A stretch of 64,000 nucleotides of DNA, from positions 3,555,001-3,619,000 of the forward strand of contig NC_087073.1 in NCBI RefSeq assembly GCF_026151205.1, in the 5' to 3' direction. A program made the translations under genes and the position numbers. Under the pieces are notes generated by a model, which saw only the letters and a program-made list of their open reading frames with translations, was not told the DNA's origin and made no database searches. Below are positions 48,157 to 61,531 of the stretch, piece by piece. How positions within the stretch are numbered: position 1 is the stretch's first letter; each line of letters begins with the position of its first letter. The DNA comes from Bolinopsis microptera (Eukaryota; Ctenophora; Tentaculata; Lobata; Bolinopsidae).

Positions 48157-51100
48157 CTTACTGAAGGAAAGATCTGTGAGTCAGTTTTAAAGGTTTTATA
48201 ATGATTGTTTCATGAAAGAACCCTGCTTCAGACTTAACGCAGGATGGTGAAAAAAAATCATAAAGCATACAATGAAGGGAACTTCAATAAATCAAATTCA
48301 TCAAATATTATGTCGATCCTAGCTATGCGATGTGGAATGAATTCAAAATGTTTATTTGATAAGCTTTTCTAAGAAGAAAGGATACATTGGAAATTTAATT
48401 CTATATTCGAAATATAAGTGGTTTCTGAAACAAATACAAGGCTCACAACTTATTTGAAGAAGTTTAAGAAATGCTGCTATTAGTATTAGGCCAAAGATAA
48501 ATCGATATGAAAATTGGACGGCCTTAAAAAGAGCTTAACAGATGAATTAGCTTTCGACTTTGCACGTTTGTCGTACAATATAAAAAAGGAGTCGAAGGGT
48601 GCTTTTGATCTTTCAAATAGTTAAGTTTAACCTACCAGACAATTTATTCATTTCATTATCAGGATGCTCCTAGGCTAAAAACGTCCATTTCACTCAATAG
48701 AACAGATTTTTCAAAACTAAGCACAGTACAAAGTAAAAATTATTTTAATAGGCAAAGTCAAAGTCGATCGCATAAAACTAAAGCTGATGATCGATTAGTG
48801 CAGACGTTGACGTCTATTTCGAGGACAGGGAAATAATGACAAAGAGACGTAAGGGAATATATTAGAAATAATAATATCCGTTCCGCAGAACCATAATTAA
48901 TGCAATTCGTCGAAATACTATGCTCCATGACTATGAGTTGTACTTATCAAAAAATTTAACTCTATCGACGAAACACTACACCTGCCTTTGAGATCTAGGA
49001 CACTAAAACTAATCAGCAGCAAGTATAGGATCTCCCCAATAAGGATGGACCGCAATATACCTGTCAACTCAAACCCATCTAGTGAGATGGCAAGTAACGC
49101 GTCACCAGCTCACTTTATGTTGAGGGAGGGAGAGAGAGCAGCGCGGTGGTGCCCTCGGGGGACCTTCTAATTAGTAATCCCTCGCAGCACCCCTTGTGAT
49201 TAAGAGCAGAACACATGCATCACCAAACCACATGCCGATGATCGGATGCAAAGTGTAAAATACTGATTAGAGGCGAACACCCAGATTTCAAGAGGTGGAA
49301 TCAGAGAAAAACAGATCAAACCGACTTCCCGCCCCCAGATTAGTAGGGTGGCGTGAAGGGGCCCCACAAGTAGTAGCACATGCAGAGCGGGAGAGTGAGA
49401 AGGGGTGACATATTAGTTTCCTGGTGAGGGGGACTACAATAGACCTGCCAACTAGGGTAACGTGTGAGATGGAATGCTTTGACAGGAAATTGACCCATCT
49501 ACACCTGATCTGTTCTCTGAGCAGTACCTACGTCTCCTTTTGAGGACTGAAAAGTAATGTATTATATTGTACAAATGGATCCAATCAGGATGTGCAACCA
49601 CAAAATTGTAGTCCGTGGCTTGCATATTTAATTAAACGTACTGAAGTAGCCAGTACTTATTATAAGTTTAACGCATTAATATGATCCAGTCAAAATAAGA
49701 TGAAGAACTGATGGCATTGAAATAATTCTTTTGGATTTCCTCGCATTTAATTTTAACCATTAAATTACTGTATGAGCTGTTTCTGGAGTCTACCAAATGA
49801 ATATTCCTGTTCAGCAATAAAAAGTTGAAGCTAAATGCAACATCAAAATTAACGTTATCCACAGTTACAATACAAGTGACATGGTTCTGAGGTTAAAACC
49901 TTCTTAACAGTAACACCTTGTTGAACTTCAGTCTTCACCCTAACAACCGGTTTGAAGGTTGCAAAGAACATAGATAGAATTCCATTTGAAATAAATGTAC
50001 GAAAAAACTCTGTCTGTGTAAACGAAACCTAACTTAAAACGTAACAAAGCTAAATGAAATTGTATTAAAATTATATCATGACATTTGTAAGGTCATGGAT
50101 GAGAATAGGGCAGAGTATATTTATATGAAAATATTTATAAATATTTTCATCCCAAGACCTTAGGCCTTTATTGGAACGTTCAGGCTATCATAATACGTTG
50201 TTGTTAGGAAATCTGTTTTTCGTCTTGCATTAAGCACTTCGTCGACATTTGATCTCGATTGTCATGTAAGTACCACTGCATATTATGACCACTTCTATCA
50301 TTGTAATCTTATTCATGGATACTGTCGCATTGCCATTATATCTCATTCTTGTGTTTTAAACATTGATTCAAAGATGAGAGGCATTCTAAGTCTAACTCAT
50401 CGTCATTCGTCATGCAGATTAGATAAAGGAATTAGCATGAAAGTTCACCAACATGTTGATTCGGCCATACTCAGCGCACAAAATCATTTCTTTTGAAACT
50501 TTTGAGTATTATCTGTACAGTTTCTGTGACTATGGTAACTTTTGTTTTCTGAAAATCGAAAATTTATCGTCGTATATTTAATATTTGTTTTATATCCGAT
50601 ATCGCCTTGGTTATACTTATAGGTATTGGATATTAAGTTCTCACTGGAATCGGTTTAAATCCGCATTCTCTAAAGCTTAGTTTAGCGCTGAGAAAAGGAA
50701 AACAGATTGTGCTTGAAAAAAAGCTTTACGAAAAAAAATGTGGGTAAATATATTATAGCAACCCATCTGATATATACAATTACATGGAGCAATAATTGAA
50801 CTGGTATCAAACTTGAGTATCATTTATATGTATCATTTTTGAAAATTAAAACATTGTGATCCCTTTAAACGAATCAATCATTTTTGATGAACTGCTAAAC
50901 ATTTCAAATACTTTAATAGTTTGAGGATTATGATCATCCAACGATTAAAGTATTTGAAAATTTTAGCAGTTTTATCAAAAATTACCATTCGCCTACAAAA
51001 CTTTCGAAAAATAAAAGATGGAAAATCGTTAGACATGAAACCCTTATAGTCTCGTAATCGATAATCTTGCATCTCGTATCTTCTTTGTTTCTTTTCTTTT

Positions 51101-51348
51101 CGCACTCCATTTCCAGTCCCTGTGACCGGTCTGTTCTATCGGCATTCCTGAAACGAGGAACATAATTAGAACAGTTAATCAGTATCACATAATTAATCTC
51201 AAATTAATCTGTTGGGGTAAATTAAATAATGATGAACATGCAACAGCGCATTTGCTCGATTTTGAAACTAACGTTATAAGTATCAGCTTACATATAGAAG
51301 GCTGAGGAACAACATTTAAGATTTCAGCATTTTAACTTACCTTCCCCT
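48157..51348. other. Intergenic spacer with small repeats
   Basis: No gene recognised. A CT/GA-rich, GC-richer block at 48980-49500 holds a loosely repeated unit (CAATATACCTGTCAACT at 49050 and CAATAGACCTGCCAACT at 49437). A hairpin lies at 50889-50973. It must include the promoter of the bHLH gene on the left and the 3' flank of the lectin-like gene on the right. Confidence 0.4.
50889..50973. repeat. Small hairpin
   Basis: AACTGCTAAACATTTCAAA and TTTGAAAATTTTAGCAGTT pair across a short loop; a foldback about 85 bp long with ACTTTAAT/ATTAAAGT extending the stem. Confidence 0.7.
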
Positions 51349-54207
51349 CTAACAGTTGATCTTGTAGACCTGGTTTCCCCAAGGTCCACCCTGGCCATCA
51401 TCAGCACATGAACTGCTTGGACCGTACTTTTTGTACGTGTCTCCTGCGTTAGCTGCCGTGGCACACCAACCTCCGTGTTGTAGGGCGAATACCTGTTGAA
51501 TTTGAAATAGTATGAAATCTGGCAGAGACATGTTCTGATTCCTTAATGAATGCCAATAATTAAATGGCCTTTTATTATCTCGCGATTGAAGACAATGAAA
51601 TGTTATTCATGATAACTGCGATTTTGACCCGAAAACTGACTTTAGAACAATTAGATGATCAATATTATAGTTATACCTTGTTTCCGAGGGCGAGGGTGGC
51701 TTTGAGGCACTTGTCGAAGGCGTTAGCTCTGCTAATGTACGAACCAGTAAGAGATGAGACTGAGCCCTCAATTGTAGCTATGGCTCTGACAGCCGTGTCC
51801 CTCCAGCACCCCAGACTCTCTACATTCACTGACACGATCGCTGAGGACGGTGTTAAGTTAAATTGTTTCTGCGATGATTAATGAACAGATTGTATCAAAG
51901 CTAAAAATTATATTAATTGGTTTTCCTTAGATAGGATACGACCGCGTGCAAGAGGAACACAACCTTCACACCTGACAGGTAATGGAAAGGTACCAGGCAG
52001 AGTTCATAGTTACCTGGTTTTTGGATTACTTTTCGGCAGTAAACATTGGTATCTGCGGCGCTAGCAGTCCAGATGATTTGTTTATTTGCTGACATTGCGG
52101 CGGCCCATGGTCCGTTATTGGTGATGTAGACGCGGTGGGGGTAGTAAGATGCTGCGTTCCAGTTGTCTCCCTCTACAAAGTCTGCCTTTTCCCAGCCATC
52201 ATCAGCAGCATTTGAGCAGCTCCAAGAGTTGTCAGTAACGGCAACATCGTTACCAGCCGCATCTTGGATGGATCCCATGATCCCATAAGGTCCTCCTGTG
52301 TTTAAACATTTGATACCGATCACCTGAGTGGTATCAGGAATTTTGAGAGAAGACATCTGGTTCCAGGCTCCCTGTCCGGCAACGTTTGTCTGAACACCAT
52401 CAACCCAGAGTAACATCTGATCATCACAGATCACATTCAACGATAGATCTGAAGCTGTTTCGGTGTGTAAATTTCAGAGTCACTCATTCATAGTTCTGAT
52501 GTTTTAAAATTTTAAAAATTTGAAATTCGTAGAAGTAATTAAAGAAACTAACCCGAAACAGCGGAGTTGACCTTGTAAACCTGGTTACCCCAGGGGCCAC
52601 CCTGTCCATCAGGTTTGCAAGCGTCACTAGCTCCGAACTTCTGGTAAGTGTCCTGAGCATCCCCGGTTGTAGCACACCATCCTCCGTTCTGAAGAGAGAA
52701 GACATTGTTTCCCAAACACATGGTGGCTGCGAGACACTTTCCCAGCGGTTCAGCTCGGGTCCAGTAATTGTCTTGGAGAGCAGGGAACTGTTTCTCTACT
52801 GGCATGATGGCTCTGGATGCGGTGTCCTTCCAACAACCCTTGTCTTGGACCAGCACTGCACTAGCAAAACCAGCAGCATCTGAGAAAGGGGGTAGATTAA
52901 TAATTCTTATATAGCTACACTGACATAGGTACACTCACAGAAGTGCGTTTATAGATGTTCATCTCCGGTAAATTGTACCGTAAATAGCAATTAAAAATAC
53001 ACTCTAAAATTCATACTCAGTACTCACAGGGATTAATTTTCCATGAAATTTCTTTGGATGGACTAGCTTTCAGCTCGGACCCCTTTCTTAGAGTGTACTT
53101 TCCAGAGTATGGCTCGTACGTTATACCTCCGCAATCTGGAAGCATTCTCTCATATTACACAGAATCATTAAATATCATGAAAACTTTGGATTTCTGGGAA
53201 GCCAAAACGTTAAGCAAAAGGGAAATGAAACTAACCAGGTCGTTTGGGGCACTCAGCCACTGCAGCAGAGACAGTATCGTACTTGGCCACTCCGGCACTG
53301 TAACCACTTAGGTATTTGCCATTATACTGTCCCCAGTTTGAGTTACCTGCAGTTTTCAAATAGTAGTATATGAAGTTTGTTATTATTTTTTATTATCAAT
53401 TTCAAGCAATCATAGAATCATGGTCGTAGTCATGTTCTGAAACTGAAATTTCTGAGAAATGATTTTTTAAATTGGCATACTTACTGCATCCTGAAATTAC
53501 TTTTCGGCAGTAAACAGTGGTATCTGCGGCGCTAGCAGTCCAGATGATTTGTTTGTTGGCTGACATTGCGGCGGCCCATGGTCCGTTATTGGTGATGTAG
53601 ACGCGGTGGGGGTAGTAAGATGCTGCGTTCCAGTTGTCTCCCTCTACAAAGCCTGCCTGTTCCCAGCCAGCATCAGCAGCATTTGAGCAGCTCCAAGAGT
53701 TGTCAGTAACGAGAACATTGTTCCCTGACTCATCTTCGACGGAGCCCATGATCCCGTATGGTCCTCCTGTGTTTAAACATTTGATCCCGATCACATTCGT
53801 AGCTCCAGCTGGTCCTAAACTGATAGTGGACATTTGGTTCCAGGCTCCCTGTCCGGCAACGTCTGTCTGGACTCCGTTAATCCAGAGTGTCATCTGATCA
53901 TCACAGATCACATTCAACTTGAGATCTGAAAGGTTAATTCAGTGATGAGTAATAAATTATATTAGCTACTTTAATTTATATTCGATTACAGGTGCATATT
54001 ATTTCTATGATTTGCAAGCAGTGGATCCCAATAATTCCATTGAAGAAAGAGTGGTAAGCTCCTTCAAATTGAGACCGAGGGGAACTGTTCTCCCTCATAT
54101 CAGGCCAGGCGATGAAAATCTTATGGTACAACAATGGATCGTAAGGGTTAAATATTACCTGCATTAGCAAGATGGAGAGCGAGACTCAAAGCTACGAAAA
54201 GTAACAT
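51349..54207 (-). CDS. Secreted multi-domain lectin-like protein, copy 1 (8 exons, 592 aa)
   Basis: Exons 54207-54159, 53925-53485, 53346-53236, 53135-53028, 52879-52553, 52448-52014, 51840-51677, 51492-51349; all joins keep frame and total 593 codons. Signal peptide MLLFVALSLALHLANA. Then: a galactose-binding-like beta-sandwich (17-163: CDDQMTLWINGVQ, IKCLNTGGPYGIMG, VTDNSWSCS), a short module GKYLSGYSAGVAKYD (164-200), a module DCGGITYEPYSGKYTLRKGS (201-236), a Cys module GCWKDTASRAI ... GGWCATTGDAQDTYQKFG ... GGPWGNQVYKV (237-345), a second sandwich (346-490), and a second Cys module ending at KINC (491-592). Sandwiches resemble the N-terminal sugar-binding domain of bacterial rhamnosidases; the Cys module is common in cnidarian and mollusc secreted proteins. 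Exons 2-6 are all phase 1-1, the pattern of exon shuffling. Probably an extracellular lectin or matrix protein; ligand unknown. Confidence 0.85.
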
Positions 54208-54400
54208 AATGTAATCGTTCGAAAATAAAATCAGAAATTGATAGATGCATTCTTTCTGTCAGTGTCCTATTTAAGAAGCGCAGATTGAGAAAGTGTCTGT
54301 TTATCAACATCATTAGTCTTGTATTAATGAGAGGATAATGATTATGATTGACCGAATTTCCCTCACGATCGTTTACCGCACTCACACTCATGATATGCGA
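54208..54400 (-). promoter_or_regulatory. Promoter of lectin-like copy 1, conserved in copies 2 and 3
   Basis: About 190 bp upstream of the ATG match the upstream regions of the copies at 62461 and 63257. Shared blocks in the direction of transcription: CATGAGTGTGAGTGCGGTAAA, TCGGTCAATCATAATCATTATC, a forkhead-like GTTGATAAACAGACA (complement at 54294-54308), and a TATA-like TTAAATAGGACACTGACAG about 50 bases before the start codon. Confidence 0.6.
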
Positions 54401-57400
54401 TGGGGGACTAAATTCACAACAATCATGAGAATTAGAAAACCGAGTAATGCATACAAACGTACAGGCAATTTGTCAAAAGCAATACGTCAAAGTGTCCTCA
54501 AAGTGGCACCTCCCCTCGACATCCCGAAAATAAGAGGTTCCCTTATATCTTTTGTATTTATTACTTTTAAAGTACTCTTACTTGAAGACTTTTCCTCAAG
54601 CCTTCACCGAGGACCTCCTATCCCGCTCTCTTCAGTACAATCTAGCCAACTGCCACTCGTTCACCCCATCAAGTATGACTATGATATCACTCTTATAGTT
54701 ATACCCAGTACCCACTCATATAATACCCCTTATTTTGGGATATCTTATAGAGAGGTCTTGATGTGAACTGTATTATTATACAGCACAGTTAGATATAATA
54801 ATTAATATTAATAATGACTTTGTCTCCAACATACTAGTAGAGCAGTATCTAAGAATGGGCGTTCACTCCAGCGCCGTCCATAAATACTGGAATAGAATTC
54901 GAATCCAATGGCGCATTTGAGCCGAGATTTCTGATATACATTTTGATAAGCATTTATTCACACTCAAATAAGGATTGAACGTGTAGTGTCCATGTTACAA
55001 GAAATAGACAGTTCAAAATCTTGCAGACTTTTGAAACATAAATATGTTGAAACTTGAAAAGCCTAGCTATCGCCTTTAGTCTTTTATCATTGTCATTGAT
55101 TCAAATGTTAATAATAAGATATAAGCTCCATGTATCAGTATTCAGTATGAATTTGCTACTTAACCTTTTGGCTATAATATGTTTTGTATATGTCTGTGCC
55201 GTAAAACCAACTCATTGTTTCACTTATTGATTGTATTGTCCATTCCTCAATAATAATTAAATAATACTGTCGGTAAAGCAGACGTCAGACGCCTGTAATT
55301 GCACGTTTCTAAGTCAAGTCTGTTGTGTTTTCATGAGAAATTAAAGCACTGCTCATTTGTATTTTGTGTCATTTTTGTAATCCCTGACCGATTGGAGTTA
55401 TGGTAGACTAGGACTAACAAGAAACTAGTCATGAGTTTGAGGCTTTCCTGAAATTAAGATTTCTGAACGTCAAAAAATTCATGTACTGTTGTTCGAAAAG
55501 TCCAAGTTAGTGCTCTACCTGGACTCTAGTTTAACACGTACTGAACTTCGACTGGAAGAACGGGATATTCTGGCCGTAGCATCATCTTCTGGTTTATCTT
55601 CAAGTGTATCGACTCTCAGGTATTGCTCCTTTTTGAGGACATGATCGGTGAAGCGCTAGATTGTAGGACACGTGTAGCCCATGAGAAGCTGAAACCCGTT
55701 GTGTCATCTTTCCGCGATGTTAGAGTATCTAGGGAGGCCAGCAAATGCTGATTCCACATCTAAATTCCAGGCCCCAGGGGATAAAACGGTAGAGTCTTTG
55801 CCGATTTCGGTCCTCTCCTAGTGCTCTACAAAGGACTCCATCTACACAGGAAGAGTGGGTTTCAGCTCGACAGCCACGTACCGCGGACGTTTCCATAACG
55901 TACGAAAGCGATGGCACCCATCATCTAACAGGGCTATAACCTTTCCACTATTACTTTGGGACAAGTTCGGGTCTTGGGACTGTTTGGTTTGTGAATGAAG
56001 AAACATCCTCTCCAGGTCGAAGAAGGGCCAGTACAGGTGAGTTCAGTCGGTAACACGACTCCTGTCCGACAGTGACTCCTGTCCCGCTGTCCGACCCTTC
56101 TTCTAGCGCTTCTTCTAATCAGATCTGTTGCGACCACTCGTACAGCAGTTCTGGAGATGTTGGGAGGCGTTGTTTAGGTTCATCATAACCTACAGTACCG
56201 CTAATATTAAAACATTGGAAACCATTATTATTATTATAGATTAAACAGCTGCTGGTGACAGACGTCAGACACATGACAGTAGAGCTGTAATAGTTATCGT
56301 TTTACTGTAATTTGCTCGATTAATCTGCAATTAACCTGTCTACGTTGCGGTTATTATAAATATAATTAAAACTTTTAAAGGTCGATACAGGTTCTGATAA
56401 GTAAGACATTTTCTATTGTATACAATTAATTAGGTGCTAACTATTTCTTTTTATCTTTATTTAGGCTTGTTGTTCGTTTAACCTAACAGTAACATTTTCA
56501 GCCATTGCTTTTGGCTGATCGAATATTAATATTATGAGCATTTAGCTTTCCAACCTAAGTAGTTATTACCATCAACTTTAAATACCTGGGGTGCACTATA
56601 ATACAGATGCACAAACATAGTGTTTCATTTTGAAGTGATATTGTATTAAATATTACAAACTTGTGACGTCATCGCTGGTTGATATGGTAACAGATAACGA
56701 CCTGCCGACCTGGATTAGAGTTTTAGGATAGTGACATTGCTCATCGCAAATTAAGCTGGCATAGGATATGTAAAAATAGAATTAAGCCATCGTAATAATG
56801 AATGCATGACTCAGATCTGGGGTAAAATATTTTGTATTGTGTGGCATAACCGACTTTTTCATGATTAAAATTTACTTAACGACTCTTTATGGCTCAGCCT
56901 TTCCTTTCTCTTTTCCAGTCCGTCCGACTATTTTACATGCTTCCCATCCACCTTTTTTAGTTTTTGTTACGTCCCCCTGAATGCTGTCGACATTGTTATT
57001 ACAATTATATATATACTTTTTGAGTAAACATTGGCTGGTACTACGGACCAGTCCCCAATCAATCATTCCCTGATTATATTTCTGCTACTGACCGGGCTCA
57101 GTATTCAAGTATTCAAGTATTATCATTACCAAATCCCCACCCTCTGTCCCTCACATTTTAAACGATGCGGTTCTTTAGTCCAATGACCGATCAATCCCAA
57201 CTCTTCATCATGATCAGTTCTCTTAACTCCGTAGGATCCCTCCCTATTATAACTTAAATAGTATCGTCTGTCTTAAATAGTATAGTCTGTCTTGATGACT
57301 CACATTCTTTCACCCCATTTCCACATATTCTCTGGCCCAAACAGTCATCCGGACGGTCCTCTTTATATAAGTTGGTCTGATCTCTCCCCATTGTACGATC

Positions 57401-58683
57401 CGTTCTCAGCACATGATTCGAATATTTCGGCTAGATCGATCACTACTGATCACTACTCTTCATGTTTGATAGCATGTTTATTGTTTTCTTTCATTTTTAG
57501 ACTGTAATCATCACGAATTTTTTCAAAACGCTATAACTGTGGATTATCAATGAAATAAATAATTACGATTTAAATGTGTGCCCGAGTAAACATCCTCCAC
57601 TATGATAGGGTATTTCTCGTGAATTTGTGCTTCTATCGATGAAAATGCTAAATCCTTCCAGTTATAATCCTTCCAGTTATAATCCTTCCAGTTATAATCG
57701 GCCAGTTTAGTTAACATTATCCCTGAATAGAGATTTAAATAATCTATAAGTGAAAAATGTTTCATTTATTGTCCCCATATTGACATAATATATATCAGGT
57801 CAGAAAATAAAATTGGAAAGCCAACCGCATAAGTATTTTGAAAGCTCCTGCTAATACAATCTTTCGTATCACTTATATGTTTTAAATATCCCCCTCCACG
57901 CATAACAATGTTTGCAATAAATAGTATTTTTTGATCTTTTACATTCGTAAAGTATTGTCGAATGCCGAAGACTATCTGTATACCATTCCACAATTACTGG
58001 CTAATATGTAGGACACTATTCATATCTTCTTCTGGGTGACCGACAACTACTTCTTCGTATGAGGTAACCGGTATGTGGGATTCACTGGCACCGACTGAAA
58101 AGCAACCGATTGGAGTCCAATACTGTCGAGTAATGAGCAATACTGTTGAGTAGACTGTAGGGGACTCTCCATAGCAATACTGTTGAGTAGACTGTAGGGG
58201 ACTCTCCATAGCCCAGCTAATTGAGAACTTGTTATCACCTTCCACATTATAAATTTTCGCCAAAAGTAAAATATTCTAAGCCAATGTTGAGTGTTGGAAA
58301 TTTACATTTACTCCCTAGTCTGATTTTCTCTTTTGCTAGTTTGTTGCGCAAGTGCAGCACATGGCTCCATTCAGGTACCATGCTAATTAAATACAAATTT
58401 ATCGTTGCAACGAAAATGAAACTATACCTCAATAATCTTATTAATGTACGTCAGCAAATTTAGCTGTTCCTTGCCATTAGGCGAGAGATCTCTCGTTAAA
58501 ACATTTATCATCCCCTCCCAACTTCATCACAGCCGCTAATCTTTAAATTTATTCGTTGAGATACCATGTGGACGATTACAGCAACGTACCGCTTCACTTG
58601 TAATGATACACGTGTTGTTCAGACCGCAAACGTGAGACTTGGTAAATGGTAACACTATTATGTTTTACTAGATCGTGTACGTG
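54401..58683. other. Intergenic spacer
   Basis: No gene recognised. Small tandem repeats: three units of CCTTCCAGTTATAAT at 57655-57700, and a 37-38-bp unit (GCAATACTGTTGAGTAGACT...) twice at 58128-58211. A motif around CTAGTTTAACACGTACTGAA at 55530 recurs at 62720. The CT-rich stretch 56880-57500 holds nothing coding. Confidence 0.4.
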
Positions 58684-59859
58684 ATGGCAATATTCGGGGA
58701 AGACATTTTGTGGAACGGCACAGAAATCTACAAAGCAACCTCCGTCGACAAAGTTCTCGACCGTGTTTTCGTGGTTTTGATCCTAGCTCTGTTTATTGTT
58801 TCCAGCGTTTGTAATCCCATCGTGTTTTGGTACCACCGAAGAATGAAACAGAATACTCCAGCCGTCCTGTTTCAGATCCTAACTGCGAATGATTTTCTAA
58901 CATGTGTTCTGGTGGCTCCAGTCATGGTGTACTACTTGGTAGCTGAGGTAAATTTTGTTCTAATTTACGTATTGCTCATGCATCTACACAACATTAAAAA
59001 GTATTACAAATTTTGCATCATCAAATATATCTAAGATGATCTTTTTATTATTTATCTATTTTCTATTTACACAAGTGTGTCAACCTTAAGGAACAATTCG
59101 TAACATTATTTTCTTCAGAAACCATATGACCTGGCAAAGCCGGAAGAACCCCATTCCTGGCAGATCTACTATTCGATGATCAAGGGAACAATGTTCTGCT
59201 GGTCTTTTTCTCTGACGGCTATTCTCGGAACTGTAAGATGCATCGTAATCCACTTCCCCTTCTTCCGGATCAAAAAAGTCCTGGTGTTGAGCATCGCTGT
59301 TGGTCTAGGCATGTTTTCAATGAGTATTTCTCTAGCTATGTACTTCAGTGACAGTGATCACGTTTGGAGCTCACACTCTCTTCAGATATACGGTAAGAGG
59401 TCTCTCAATGGATCCACGGTCTCAGCTGCCCGCATCGTTGGTTATGTTAAAGCTGGGGGAAACATGGTGGTATCTCTCAGTTCAGCTGCTTTGAGCGTCT
59501 GGGGACTGAAGGGAGCAGACAAGTTAAGAACTACAGGAGAAAATGGCAAGAAACGAGGAGGAAAAGAAGCTGCTTTGACGATAGCTTATCTCAACATTCT
59601 CATCGGTATGCAGTTCATTTTGATCATAACATCACTGGTTGTCCAACATAAGTTCCCTCATGAGCTTATCTTGATGAACTACCTATTTTTCCTGACCTTC
59701 CCATTTGCCAACACGCTAATCTCAGCTGTTAACCCGCTCATATACGTCCTGAGATCCAGCAAGATAAAGCAAGTGCTGTTGAGGAAGGTACCTTCCCAAA
59801 TTAGCAAGACTACTCTCTCCGGGAACACCATCCTCTCTGATATAAACGTAAAACAATAG
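58684..59859 (+). CDS. Atypical rhodopsin-family (class A) GPCR (2 exons, 334 aa)
   Basis: Exons 58684-58947 and 59119-59859 join at a phase-0 GT..AG intron to 334 residues. Start chosen at the first ATG; N11-G-T is a possible glycosylation site in the short outer tail. Seven hydrophobic segments are visible. Class A landmarks: Asn44 in helix 1 (SVCNPIV), Asp70 in helix 2 (LTANDFL), Arg128 at the end of helix 3, and NPLIY (293-297) in helix 7, then a basic helix 8. Oddities: the D/E-R-Y is V-R-C, there is no Cys at the top of helix 3 or in loop 2 for the usual disulfide, and helix 6 lacks the CWxP motif. Ligand not predictable; coupling could be altered. A single copy in this window, unrelated to its neighbours. 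Confidence 0.82.
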
Positions 59860-61503
59860 ATTATAGATGAAAAGCACTAAGCAGTGAAGTGAGCAGCCTT
59901 TAACGGAGGTTTATTACCCAGCTTTAGCTTAATATAAAGAGTCATGACAGAGAACCAATCCACGTGCACACATAGAGTTTGATTTTCAATTGCTGAGAAA
60001 CTGCAAATGTTTGTGCTAACAAACTCGTTTGAAAATCAAAGGTGTAGTATTAATAATTGTAATAATTGCTCGTATCGGAAAAACTATCACTTTTGACAGA
60101 ACAAGGACTGCAAAATAATAATTTTTCTATTGTAAATTGAAAATTGTAATACCAAGAATTTACAGTTAGTTGACATTCTAGCAAACTACAACCTATAGTT
60201 ATTAATTTTATGAATGTAAGAGTCCGAATCACCCCCATGCCATACGGATACAACGGCCAACGCTTTCCCGCGGAGGAGTTATATATATTAGCTGATTTTT
60301 TCCATCGCCTAAAAAGGCAATAGATGGTTAGAAGTGGTAGGATTTGAGAATGGGTATAGTGGGTATATGTTTTTCGTCGTGTCACAAAGCAAAACATGCA
60401 TTAACCTCCGCAAACACGTGCTCCTTTACAAATTATGATGTGATGGTCGCGCGCGCATTTTACAATGCTTTTATGTCAAGGTGTACTCTATACCAAGAAT
60501 CGAGCTAATAAATCGTGTACGTCGCGCATGTGTATCTCTCTTCGCTATTATACATTTTGATTAGGAGTCGTTTTTGGCGACATCTGTCCAACTTTCGGAT
60601 CACATTTGTAATTTCGGATCACTTTTGTATTTCACAAGCTCACGTGTAATCTTGTGACGTTGCTTCCACAGTCGACTAATATAATGCTGATTTGATGCAT
60701 AATTGAGATCTGATCCATCGATACGTGATTGACTATTTGAGGACAGGATCATGCTAGCCGTACACTAACAAGCTGTAACAAGCTGCCAATCACATCACAG
60801 CCTACATTACACACAGGAGAGCGGTATGGAGATCAGTTATTTATATAACATTTAAACTATTGTCCAATTTTTGACATCAAATGAAAATAAACTATGGTAG
60901 AGTTCGGCTCTGGTCATATCTCAGTTCAGATCATGTCTCTAATTGGAAAATGGAAATGTGTCGTATTGCAATTAGATCACAATTTCGGACAGATGTCTTT
61001 TTTTTCTGGTAACATATTGAGTCGGACAAGAGTCGCTGTCGGACAGATGTCCTTTTAACTGCATCATGCATATCACCGCACAGGCTGCGCTACGGTGCCC
61101 GGTCGTTTAACTTTCGATTCAAATAATTGACAACGGCAACCCCTCCATTTTGTTCTCTGTAACGCCCCAAAGAAATTTGGTAATTTAACCAATATGAAAC
61201 GATCGTTAATTGTAATTAATTACGGTCGATGGAAATCTAGCGTCCGCTAACCGGCGCAATTCTTGTTAAATTTTATTTATTTATTTCTATTCATGACATT
61301 AATTGCAACTTTTGAAGAAAACTATCAAACAGGTGTTAAAAAGAATAAAATGCAGACAATGAAAACTTGCAGTATTTACTATTTATAGTAATTCAATATA
61401 CTAATATATTCTGCAAAATAATAATTTGTGTATTGTAAATTGAAAATTTTAATTCCTTGAATTTACAGTTGTTGACATTTCAGCATACTACAATCTATAG
61501 TTA
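59860..61503. other. Spacer with a duplicated 140-bp block
   Basis: The block at 60105-60243 (AATTTACAGTTAGTTGACATT ... GAATGTAAGAGTCCGAATCA) recurs at 61411-61550 in the same direction; the second copy runs into the 3' end of lectin-like copy 2. No gene seen. Confidence 0.6.
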
Positions 61504-61531
61504 TTAATTTGTATGAATGTAAGAGTCCGAA

